A DNA stretch of 8,367 nucleotides from Eggerthellales bacterium UBA948 (GTDB lineage Bacteria; Actinomycetota; Coriobacteriia; Coriobacteriales; UBA8131). The notes beneath the pieces were generated by a model that saw only the letters and a program-made list of their open reading frames with translations, was not told the origin of the DNA and ran no database searches. Position numbers and translations under genes: made by a program. The DNA is taken from the NCBI GenBank assembly GCA_002293265.1, contig DBCW01000160.1, positions 1-8,367 of the forward strand. The letters run 5' to 3'. Below, piece after piece: positions 1 to 6,634 of the stretch (positions within the stretch are counted from its first letter, which is position 1; each line of letters starts with the position of its first letter).

Positions 1-157
1 CTCCAAGCAAAACAGCGCTGCCGGCAGCCACTGCTGCAGCGGAGGCGCTTATGGTCTTGATTATGAAATCTCGCCGCGATACGTCTGATGCCTTAATCCG
101 GGCAGTATTATTTAACGTTTCATCGGGAGTTTCGTTGATGATCTGTGTTCCACTCAT
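1..157 (-). CDS. N-terminus of a twin-arginine (Tat) exported protein, partial
   Basis: This is the 5' end of a minus-strand gene that runs off the left edge; 52 codons are visible. The first possible start is the ATG at 157-155, because an in-frame TAG lies two codons upstream; the only nearby ribosome-binding match is a weak TTAGG. The protein begins with a polar segment of about 26 residues. A twin-arginine motif SRRDFIIK follows at residues 27-34, with RR at 28-29, then an Ala-rich hydrophobic stretch (residues 37-52) reaching the edge. This is the classic n- and h-region order of a Tat signal peptide, so the mature protein should be exported folded, often because it carries a cofactor. 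In anaerobes such leaders are common on molybdopterin or flavin oxidoreductases, but nothing of the mature domain is visible and no function can be named. It is divergent from the kinase-like gene starting at 246. Confidence 0.8.
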   Translation of the reverse strand, partial: MSGTQIINETPDETLNNTARIKASDVSRRDFIIKTISASAAAVAAGSAVLLG

Positions 158-245
158 AACCTAATATGGTACAGTAACTATTGCTTTTATGCACGATGGA
201 AGTATCGATTGTAACTTAACAGATATTCGCTGAGATGGGGCTAAT

Positions 246-851
246 ATGGTTAAACGTTTTGTCACAATAAGCAGACAATATGGAAGTGGCGGAAGAGAGA
301 TCGGTGAGCTGGTTGCGGCAAAATTAGGTTACGCCTACTACGACAGAGAGCTTATCAAACGTGCAGCAGAGGCCGGCGCCCTAGACGAAGAGTTGGTCAA
401 AGAGAGTGGAGAAGGTCTGTTCAACAAGTTCACCACACTTTTATCATACGCTAACGCTGCTGTTGGAAAAGATGAAGACACATTGCCTATTGGCGATAGA
501 TTATTTCTTGCAGAGTCACGCACGATCAAAATGATTGCAGATGAAGGACCTTGCGTAATTATTGGTCACAGCGCCGACTATTTCTTGGCCGAATACCCCG
601 ATCTGCTAAACGTCTACGTCCACTCAGACTGGGATTCACGCGTAGCTCGCGTCATGCGCCGCAATAATCTGAGCGAACACGATGCCATAACTCGCATAAA
701 GCGCATTGACCGCAAACGCTCCACTTTTTATGAGCAGCATACCGATCAGAAATGGGGTATGGCTTCAAATTACCACCTCTCCATCTCCAGCTCGTATTTT
801 GGCATCGAAAGCGCAGCAGAGCAGATCGCTCGCATCGCACAAGCGTTGTAG
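246..851 (+). CDS. AAK6-type cytidylate kinase-like protein
   Basis: A 201-residue cytoplasmic protein of the cytidylate kinase-like family (AAK6, Cytidylate_kin2). The start ATG follows GATGGGG with a 5-nt gap. Family landmarks are an N-terminal nucleotide-binding loop ISRQYGSGGREIG (residues 8-20), YYDREL (31-36), a central IIGHSADYFL (105-114), a lid-like basic segment rich in Arg/Lys (about 150-160) followed by FYEQHTDQKWG (161-171), and YHLSISSSYFGIE (176-188). The loop has GREIG where a standard Walker A has GKS/T, which is usual for this family. The family is predicted to phosphorylate a nucleoside monophosphate or a related small substrate using ATP, but the substrate is largely unestablished, so it should not be equated with Cmk. 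In the GHSADY segment I recall an Arg as the usual residue where His108 stands here. The gene is monocistronic and convergent with purD, 51 bp away. Confidence 0.88.
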   Translation: MVKRFVTISRQYGSGGREIGELVAAKLGYAYYDRELIKRAAEAGALDEELVKESGEGLFNKFTTLLSYANAAVGKDEDTLPIGDRLFLAESRTIKMIADEGPCVIIGHSADYFLAEYPDLLNVYVHSDWDSRVARVMRRNNLSEHDAITRIKRIDRKRSTFYEQHTDQKWGMASNYHLSISSSYFGIESAAEQIARIAQAL

Positions 852-902
852 AGATTTATGGAAGCACCAATTTAGTCATTGCACGCCATCTCCTGCACTT
901 CC

Positions 903-2189
903 TTAGCTCCAGCTGGCGCGACCATTCATTGCTTTGATGCCAATGTCTCTACGTAGTTGTTTGCCTTCAAACTCAATCAGGTCACAGGCTTTATACGCCA
1001 AGTCCTGCGCTTCTTTAAACGTTGAACCCATAGCTGTTACATTTAAAACGCGTCCACCGTTTGTGAATATAGTCGTGCCGTCATCGGCAATACTCGTTCC
1101 GGCGTGATAAACCTTAACTCCCGGCAATTCTTCAGCCGCTTCGATACCGGTAATGGCTTTGCCTTTTTCATAATCCCCCGGATAACCGGCTGATGCCAGC
1201 ACCACACTTATTGCCCAAGACTCATCCCACTCAAGCTCAATGCCTTCAAGATCGCCTGCTGCTACAGCTAACATCACGTCCACAAGATCGCTCTTTAAGC
1301 GCGGCAACACCACTTGGGTCTCCGGATCGCCAAAGCGTGCGTTGAACTCTACAACCTTAGGTCCGCTTTCAGTGAGCATGAAACCGCCGTATAAAACACC
1401 GCGGTAATTTATGCCCTCGTCGGCTAGCCCTTTAACGCTGCGCTGCATGATGTCTATCATGGCCTGATGCTCATCGGACGTAACTATGGGTACGGGTGAG
1501 TACACTCCCATGCCGCCGGTATTTGGTCCCAAATCGCCTTCGTAAGCGCGTTTATGATCTTGCGCGGGAGCCATCGGGAGTACCTTTTTGCCATCTGTGA
1601 AAACTAGCAGTGAGCACTCCGGACCGGTCATAAACTCCTCTATAACTACCTTTGCTCCGGCCTCGCCAAAGCGACCTTCAAAGCACTCCTTGACGGCTTG
1701 GACTGCCTCATCCATAGTCATCGCGACCGTAACGCCTTTGCCGGCTGCCAGTCCATCGGCTTTTATAACAATAGGAGCATTTTGCGTGGCTAAATACTCC
1801 AGCGCTCTGTCTTCTCGATCAAAAGAATCAAATGCAGCTGTTGGAATTCCGTGACGCTGCATGAACTCTTTGCTGAACTCTTTGCTGCCTTCCATCTGCG
1901 CGCCATCGCGTCCCGGACCAAAACAAAGTATGCCTGATGCGCGCACCTCATCCGCAACACCAGCTACCAGTGGGGCTTCGGGTCCTACAACCACCAACTC
2001 GACATCGTTGCTTTGTGCAAACTGTGCAACCGCTTTGCCATCCATGATGTCCAAAGCTACATTCTCGGCTCCCGTGGCTTTTCCGCCACCTCCGGGCGCA
2101 CACAGTATCTTGTTGCTTTTAGGCGATGCTGCAAGCGAGGTTACTATGGCGTGCTCTCTGCCGCCTCCACCTAGCACAAGAATGTTCAT
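903..2189 (-). CDS. purD: phosphoribosylamine-glycine ligase (GARS)
   Basis: PurD (428 residues, the normal family length) carries out step two of de novo purine synthesis: ATP-dependent ligation of glycine to 5-phosphoribosylamine to give GAR, in the cytoplasm. Visible landmarks are the N-domain GGGGREHA (7-14) and [11 protein letters not shown] (67-77), the ATP-grasp segment [13 protein letters not shown] (141-153), the acidic strand [11 protein letters not shown] (181-191), [12 protein letters not shown] (221-232), the GARS signature RFGDPETQ (285-292), and a C-terminal domain with AGYPGDY (334-340) and GGRVLNVTA (378-386). The ATG at 2189 is supported by the strong AAAGGAAGGA upstream and by the glycine-rich loop directly after it. 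The gene follows the exonuclease-helicase with only 16 bp between, so it is very likely cotranscribed. No other purine gene is in the window. No key residue appears to be missing. Confidence 0.97.
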   Translation of the reverse strand: MNILVLGGGGREHAIVTSLAASPKSNKILCAPGGGGKATGAENVALDIMDGKAVAQFAQSNDVELVVVGPEAPLVAGVADEVRASGILCFGPGRDGAQMEGSKEFSKEFMQRHGIPTAAFDSFDREDRALEYLATQNAPIVIKADGLAAGKGVTVAMTMDEAVQAVKECFEGRFGEAGAKVVIEEFMTGPECSLLVFTDGKKVLPMAPAQDHKRAYEGDLGPNTGGMGVYSPVPIVTSDEHQAMIDIMQRSVKGLADEGINYRGVLYGGFMLTESGPKVVEFNARFGDPETQVVLPRLKSDLVDVMLAVAAGDLEGIELEWDESWAISVVLASAGYPGDYEKGKAITGIEAAEELPGVKVYHAGTSIADDGTTIFTNGGRVLNVTAMGSTFKEAQDLAYKACDLIEFEGKQLRRDIGIKAMNGRASWS

Positions 2190-2197
2190 GGTTGTGT

Positions 2198-2207
2198 TCC
2201 TTCCTTT
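2198..2207 (-). promoter_or_regulatory. purD ribosome-binding site overlapping the upstream stop codon
   Basis: The minus strand reads TAAAGGAAGGA and then eight bases before the purD ATG. The TAA (2208-2206) is the stop codon of the exonuclease-helicase, so the terminating ribosome covers the purD Shine-Dalgarno. This arrangement suggests translational coupling. The match to the anti-Shine-Dalgarno is the strongest in the window. Confidence 0.75.
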
Positions 2208-5106
2208 AGTATTGTCTGATCAAACGCAATGCTTGAGCTATTGCTTCTGTATCATAAGTATAGTGTTGCTGCGAAGGCAGCGCTTTTAAAAATGAGCGCC
2301 CATACCATTTGCTTAAAAGCCTGGAGTCAGCTAAAACTAAGGCACCGGAGTCTGTGGATGAACGGATCAGCCTACCGGCTGCCTGTTTAAGATCGATGAT
2401 AGCCTCCGGCAACGCATAATTCTTCCAAGCATTCTTCTCTCGCAGATCTCGCTCTTTCATGAGCGGGTCGTTGGGTTTTCCAAACGGCAGTTTAGGGATT
2501 ATCACACACTGCAAGGTGTCACCCGGAGCATCGAAGCCTTCCCAAAAAGACCGCAACGCAAATAAACTCACGCTCTTATTACTAAGAAACTCGTCGCGTA
2601 GTCTTTTTGCGGAGTTGCCCTGAGTTTGGCAGCGCAAGGTGATGTTTACATCCGCCAGGTCTTGCTTTAGGCGTGCGTACAGATCTTCCATATCGCGACG
2701 ATTGGTAAACAAGGTTAGTGTGGAACCACCCAGAGCAACGTGCACGTCAAAAATCAGTTTTGCCAAAGCGTCCTTGTATCCGGGAGTGTTTGGCTCCGGA
2801 ATATCGGTGGGCAGATAGACCGCCATATTGCGCTCAAAGTCGTAACTTGATGCCAGTTGTACTGCTTGCCATTTTTCCATTGGCAAGCGATCGAGTCCGG
2901 TGCTTCGGGCAAAGTACTCAAAGCTGGTTCCGGCAGCCAGAGTGGCAGAGGTGAATATCACACTCATCATCTCCGGATACAGTCTGCCCATAAGCACTTC
3001 GCCAATGTCTAGGCGAGCGGCGATCAGGCGGTCAAATTGTGAATCAACCCTGCGATCCAACTCCGCATAATAAACATAATCTGTGTTGCTGCCATCCAAT
3101 ATCAGCAGCAAAGATTCCTCAGTGCCTTTAAGCTCGGCGGTTAGACCCTGAAGGTCGCCTTGGATCTCAGTCAGCTCTTCAAACTGCGAACTTAAAGAGA
3201 CAACATCGCGACACGCCGTCCACAACTTGCTCAGACGTGTTGCCACCGATCTTCCCGTGGACACAACTGTGCCCCAAACGCCGCTTTCGCGAATGTGCTC
3301 GTTTATCCAAAGCTCAATGGTGTTGTAGCTGCTCTTTTCGCCCAGTTCTGTGAGTTCCTTTATCTGCGAGAAAAAAGATTCGGCAATCACTGTGAGCGTT
3401 TGACCTTCCTCTTTTGCCTCGTGTATCTTTGCCAACAGCAATGATGCGCCATCTAAGGGTGTGGCCTTACGCTCCATCATGCCAAGAACGCCGCTGGCAC
3501 CGGCGAGCGAGTTTAGTGCTTGCTTAAACGTACGCGATTCCAAAGCAAAGCTCAGTTGCTTTCGCGCTTCATCCTCCACACCATGTGCCTCGTCTATCAC
3601 CCATTGGCGTATTGGTGGCAAGATACCGTTTTCAGTGCCCATGTCGCAAAATAACAAAGCATGGTTGGTGATGACGATGTCGGCTTTTTTGGCGGCACGA
3701 CGTGCTCCATGCAACATGCAGCCTTGATAGTAGCGACATTTGTGTTTGAGACAATCATCAGCGCTGGCACATATTTCAAACCTAGCCAGCTCACGCAGAT
3801 TGAGAAAAAGCGGGTCAAGGTCTCCACGCGCACTTTGACATGTAAATGATAAAAGCATGGCTACCGTAGTTGGCGATGCGGTGTTTGCAAAGACTCGGTC
3901 TTCGCGAGTGAGATTCATAAGCTTGCGCAAGCATGGATAATGGTCGTAACCTTTTACAGCAACGTAGCTCACACCATTTGGTAGTGTCTCGTTGAGCTTG
4001 GGTAATTCGTGATAGACAAGTTGGTCTAAAAGAGCGTTTGTTTTTGTTGCAACACCACAAGTGACTTGGTTTCGCTGTGAAAATAAACTCAAGGGCAGCA
4101 AATACGCCATCGATTTGCCAACACCGGTGCCTGCCTCTATAACCCTATGCGTTCGCGTATTAAGCGCGTTGACAAGTTCTGTTGCCATTTGCAGTTGCTC
4201 GGCTCTAGGCTCAAAATGTCCATACATTTGCGCAAGGATACCGCTGTCGGAAAAAGCTTGATCCAGCTCTTTAGCGCTTAGTTGCTCAGAACTGCCTGCA
4301 AGTATGCCGCCATCCAACTCCTGGGCATCCACTTTTTGGCGCTGCTTTTGCGAGTTTTCTCTAACTCGCCTGGCTTCCTTTAGCGAAAACTTTGCACCGT
4401 CTGTAACGCCTGCAACCTGGCTAAATACTTCTCGTAGTGGCCAAGGTGTTTGCGGAAACATCTCAGCAAAAAGTTGCGGCAGCCCGGCCGGTAAGTCGCT
4501 TAGACCCACAAGCATAATGCGCCACAAGGCACAAAGCGCTTCAACATCATCGATGGCTCTGTGTGTAGAGCGAGTGGTGCCAAAAATGTCGCTAAGCGTT
4601 TGCAGTTTATGCTCGCTTAAACGAGAAAGCGCGATGCGCGACAACTCCACAGAATCGATCCAACGATCCTCATCACCTAAACTTGATGCCAACGGACAAC
4701 AAGCCGCAATAAAACTGCGATCAAAAGCGGCGTTATGCGCGATGATCTGCCTATCGCCAATAAACTCATCCAAAGACTTGACAGCCTGCCATGCATCGGG
4801 CGCACCTTTTACGTCTTCATCGGTAATGCCGGTCAGCTCTACGATATTTTCCGGAATCGGTCGCCCGGGATCTACAAATGTAGAAAAGCGCTCTAAGATA
4901 TCCGGTCCTTGCATAATGGCAGCGGCTATCTCGATCATAACATCTGATGTCGAGTTGAACCCTGTGGTCTCGGTGTCAAGCACCACATACTGAGGCTCGA
5001 TCAATCCAAAACTTGCCGTCTTAGCTCGCTCGGCCAGGCTTTCATACTTTGCTCGAACATCATCGTCGGTACCGGGAATCAAAATATCTTTAAGTGTATA
5101 CGCCAC
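2206..5106 (-). CDS. dinG: DnaQ-like 3'-5' exonuclease fused to DinG-type helicase
   Basis: A 966-residue fusion expected to act on DNA in repair or replication-conflict processing. The N-terminal DEDDh exonuclease domain (about 38-205) shows D44 and E46 in [10 protein letters not shown]129 in HNAAFD, and H182/D187 in HRAIDD, so the active site looks complete. The C-terminal XPD/DinG superfamily 2 helicase (about 290-960) has Walker [10 protein letters not shown] (324-332), DEAH box VIDEAH (503-508), motif III FTSATL (718-723), [11 protein letters not shown] (853-863) and motif [11 protein letters not shown] (908-916). Cysteines C392, C452, C457 and C463 between motifs I and II have the spacing of an XPD-type 4Fe-4S site. 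The start is GTG at 5106-5104, preceded by CAAGG with a 7-nt gap. An in-frame TAG 10 codons upstream with no ATG, GTG or TTG between fixes this choice. No LexA-type box was seen upstream. It lies between the acidic gene and purD, all on the minus strand. Confidence 0.93.
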   Translation of the reverse strand: MAYTLKDILIPGTDDDVRAKYESLAERAKTASFGLIEPQYVVLDTETTGFNSTSDVMIEIAAAIMQGPDILERFSTFVDPGRPIPENIVELTGITDEDVKGAPDAWQAVKSLDEFIGDRQIIAHNAAFDRSFIAACCPLASSLGDEDRWIDSVELSRIALSRLSEHKLQTLSDIFGTTRSTHRAIDDVEALCALWRIMLVGLSDLPAGLPQLFAEMFPQTPWPLREVFSQVAGVTDGAKFSLKEARRVRENSQKQRQKVDAQELDGGILAGSSEQLSAKELDQAFSDSGILAQMYGHFEPRAEQLQMATELVNALNTRTHRVIEAGTGVGKSMAYLLPLSLFSQRNQVTCGVATKTNALLDQLVYHELPKLNETLPNGVSYVAVKGYDHYPCLRKLMNLTREDRVFANTASPTTVAMLLSFTCQSARGDLDPLFLNLRELARFEICASADDCLKHKCRYYQGCMLHGARRAAKKADIVITNHALLFCDMGTENGILPPIRQWVIDEAHGVEDEARKQLSFALESRTFKQALNSLAGASGVLGMMERKATPLDGASLLLAKIHEAKEEGQTLTVIAESFFSQIKELTELGEKSSYNTIELWINEHIRESGVWGTVVSTGRSVATRLSKLWTACRDVVSLSSQFEELTEIQGDLQGLTAELKGTEESLLLILDGSNTDYVYYAELDRRVDSQFDRLIAARLDIGEVLMGRLYPEMMSVIFTSATLAAGTSFEYFARSTGLDRLPMEKWQAVQLASSYDFERNMAVYLPTDIPEPNTPGYKDALAKLIFDVHVALGGSTLTLFTNRRDMEDLYARLKQDLADVNITLRCQTQGNSAKRLRDEFLSNKSVSLFALRSFWEGFDAPGDTLQCVIIPKLPFGKPNDPLMKERDLREKNAWKNYALPEAIIDLKQAAGRLIRSSTDSGALVLADSRLLSKWYGRSFLKALPSQQHYTYDTEAIAQALRLIRQY

Positions 5107-5161
5107 GTGGTTGCCTTGTTGTTTGTTTGCGTCGGACTAAATAATCAGTAATTGTTGCGTT

Positions 5162-5179
5162 GATGCATATTTATGCATC
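5162..5179. repeat. Perfect 18-bp dyad overlapping the acidic gene's stop codon
   Basis: GATGCATATTTATGCATC consists of two perfect 8-base arms around a TT centre. It spans the last codons and the TAA of the acidic protein gene and lies about 55 bp upstream of the exonuclease-helicase GTG. The two-base centre is too tight for a good RNA hairpin loop and no T-run follows, so it fits a dimeric protein-binding site better than a terminator. Function is inferred only; the AT-rich codons at the end of the gene could also produce it by chance. Confidence 0.4.
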
Positions 5180-5764
5180 TGAGGATGGTTCGGCTGTTTT
5201 TGCGGCTGCAGAATCTAACTCGCCGGCAGCACCGTCTTCCTCATTTGCAGCCTTGCCGCCCTGTATTTGTTCAAGCGTACTGCCAAATAAGGTTTCCGTC
5301 TCTCCTACATGATACAGGGTCTCTTCAATCTCTAAATTGTCATCTTCGTTTTTATACAGCCTCACGATGACCTGTGCGTTTTCGTCGCCCTTATTAGCAA
5401 ACTCAACGATCAAGGCATCGCTTTCTCCGCTGTCCAGATCTACAAAGCCGTCGTAGCAAAAGACGTATGCATTAGATATCTTCTCCATCTGAAATACCGA
5501 GCGCCTGGCCTCCGCGTAAAACTCTTCCTCAGTCTCACCCATCAGACCTTCCACATTTAGCTCTTCGCCGTTTATCAGTATGGTAAACGGCTCAACTTCA
5601 CCGCTTTGCTCCAGCTGCTCACCGGCTTGCTCCAACGCAAACAGAATTGTTCCCTCAAGAATCTCCTCTGAGCTTAACTCGCCCTCTTCCACTATCTCGT
5701 CTTCGAGCGCGTGTTCCGACTCTAAATTAGCTTGCATATTTACGTCACTGTCTTTGCTTGTCAT
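5171..5764 (-). CDS. Acidic protein of unknown function
   Basis: I do not recognise the family. The preferred start is the ATG at 5764-5762 (197 residues), because GGAG lies 8 nt upstream of it; a GTG three codons earlier would directly abut that GGAG. The protein is strongly acidic. Its N-terminal tail (about 1-57) is Glu-rich and probably helical. A central segment (about 58-163) looks like a folded alpha/beta domain, with FTILINGEEL, YVFCYDGFVDLDSGESDALIVEFA (positions 100-123) and VIVRLYK. The C-terminal tail (about 165-197) is Ala/Glu/Ser-rich and probably disordered. There is one cysteine (C103), no signal peptide and no membrane segment, so it is likely a soluble cytoplasmic protein. 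It is the first gene of a same-strand run with the exonuclease-helicase and purD, 64 bp upstream of the former. Its role in that run is unknown. DUF1292-type acidic proteins were considered but not convincingly matched. Confidence 0.82.
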   Translation of the reverse strand: MTSKDSDVNMQANLESEHALEDEIVEEGELSSEEILEGTILFALEQAGEQLEQSGEVEPFTILINGEELNVEGLMGETEEEFYAEARRSVFQMEKISNAYVFCYDGFVDLDSGESDALIVEFANKGDENAQVIVRLYKNEDDNLEIEETLYHVGETETLFGSTLEQIQGGKAANEEDGAAGELDSAAAKTAEPSSDA

Positions 5765-5926
5765 GGTGATCACTCCATCGTTTTAGAAATCCTACAAGAT
5801 TACCGCTTGGTAAAAATACGTATAAAACTGTGCAAATACGTTATCATCGTCCAAGAGATTGCGCTCACTTTTCAATGTAGCGATTATATCTAAGTTTGTT
5901 GCGATGCGTGGGATGGAGTTAAGAAT
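5765..5926. promoter_or_regulatory. Divergent intergenic region with a phased direct repeat
   Basis: This spacer should carry the promoters of the acidic gene (minus) and the thioesterase (plus). It is AT-rich in its centre. AAATACGT occurs at 5814-5821 and again at 5834-5841, exactly 20 bp apart, about two helical turns; the first copy also forms the palindrome ATACGTAT (5816-5823). A possible plus-strand -10 is TATATC at 5885-5890, but no well-spaced -35 accompanies it. Both flanking genes have the same style of ribosome-binding site, GATGGAGT with 8 nt from GGAG to the ATG. Confidence 0.4.
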
Positions 5927-6442
5927 ATGCGACATGAGATCTCTGAGGTATCGGTCAAGGATGCACAAAAGATTTCTAAGATGTGCTTGGTGTGTGGACA
6001 AGAAAATCCTTATAGCCTGCAAGCCCAATTTATGAACTTGGATGACGGACGCATCTGCGGCAAATTCACAACCGGCGACGTGCATCAAAGCTACCCCGGT
6101 CGCGTTCATGGTGGCATAATCAGCGCTATTTTGGACGAGACAATTGGTCGAGCGGTGCAAGTAGCCAACCCGGATCTTTTTGGTGTAACTATCGAGCTAA
6201 ATGTGCGTTTTCGCAAACCTGTTCCGCTAGGCGAGACTCTTACGGTCATCGCTGAAATCACTGAGCATAAACGTAGATTGTTTGTTGGTGATGGAAAACT
6301 GCTGCTAGAGGATGGCACGGTTGCAGCTGAAGCGCACGGTCGTTACATGCAGATGGATATTGATAATATCGCCGATGGTGGTCTTGACGATGACAATTGG
6401 CGCGAAGACAAGCGTGAGTGCCCAAGCTGTGTGACTGTATAA
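5927..6442 (+). CDS. PaaI-like hotdog-fold thioesterase with terminal CxxC motifs
   Basis: A 171-residue member of the hotdog thioesterase superfamily (PaaI/4HBT type), expected to hydrolyse an acyl-CoA in the cytoplasm; the substrate cannot be read from sequence. The ATG is preceded by GGAG with an 8-nt gap. The N-terminal segment CLVCGQENPYSL (20-31) is a common lead-in for one subgroup. The hallmark helix follows as RVHGGIISAILDETIG (59-74), with HGG at 61-63 and the acidic pair D70/E71 where the catalytic carboxylate sits. Strand segments ELNVRFRKPVPLGETLTV (90-107) and AAEAHGRYMQM (133-143) complete the fold. An acidic tail (about 144-164) ends in CPSC (165-168), giving a second CxxC. 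Family members work as dimers or tetramers. It is probably a single-gene unit ended by the hairpin at 6483. Confidence 0.87.
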   Translation: MRHEISEVSVKDAQKISKMCLVCGQENPYSLQAQFMNLDDGRICGKFTTGDVHQSYPGRVHGGIISAILDETIGRAVQVANPDLFGVTIELNVRFRKPVPLGETLTVIAEITEHKRRLFVGDGKLLLEDGTVAAEAHGRYMQMDIDNIADGGLDDDNWREDKRECPSCVTV

Positions 6443-6460
6443 GCTGAGCTATTACAAAAG

Positions 6461-6589
<129 letters not shown>

Positions 6590-6634
6590 TCTGACTATAC
6601 GTATTTAGGCGAGGCGTTATACAAATGCCACATT

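Noticed and set aside
208..213. A -10 promoter box (TACAAT on the minus strand) for the Tat-leader gene
   Set aside because: The hexamer is a good -10 match, but no acceptable -35 lies 16-18 bp upstream and there is no extended -10 TG motif, so it is not listed as a promoter.
852..902. Possible bidirectional terminator between the kinase-like gene and purD
   Set aside because: The best inverted match (GGAAGTGC with GGTGCTTCC on the minus strand) needs two G-U pairs and a loop of about 26 bases, and no T-run follows, so I do not call a terminator.
4304..4993. A 229-codon plus-strand open frame opposite the exonuclease-helicase
   Set aside because: It lies entirely antisense to conserved exonuclease motifs. 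Its product is Ser/Ala-rich low-complexity sequence without a recognisable domain, typical of a shadow frame.
5107..5170. A LexA/SOS operator upstream of the DinG-type gene
   Set aside because: dinG is SOS-controlled in E. coli, so I looked for CGAAC-N4-GTTCG and related boxes. None is present in the spacer; the nearby CGAACATCATCG inside the gene lacks the second half.
5792..6160. A 122-codon minus-strand open frame covering the divergent spacer and the thioesterase 5' end
   Set aside because: It is antisense to the conserved thioesterase HGG region and has no recognisable domain. The divergent promoter interpretation explains the region better.
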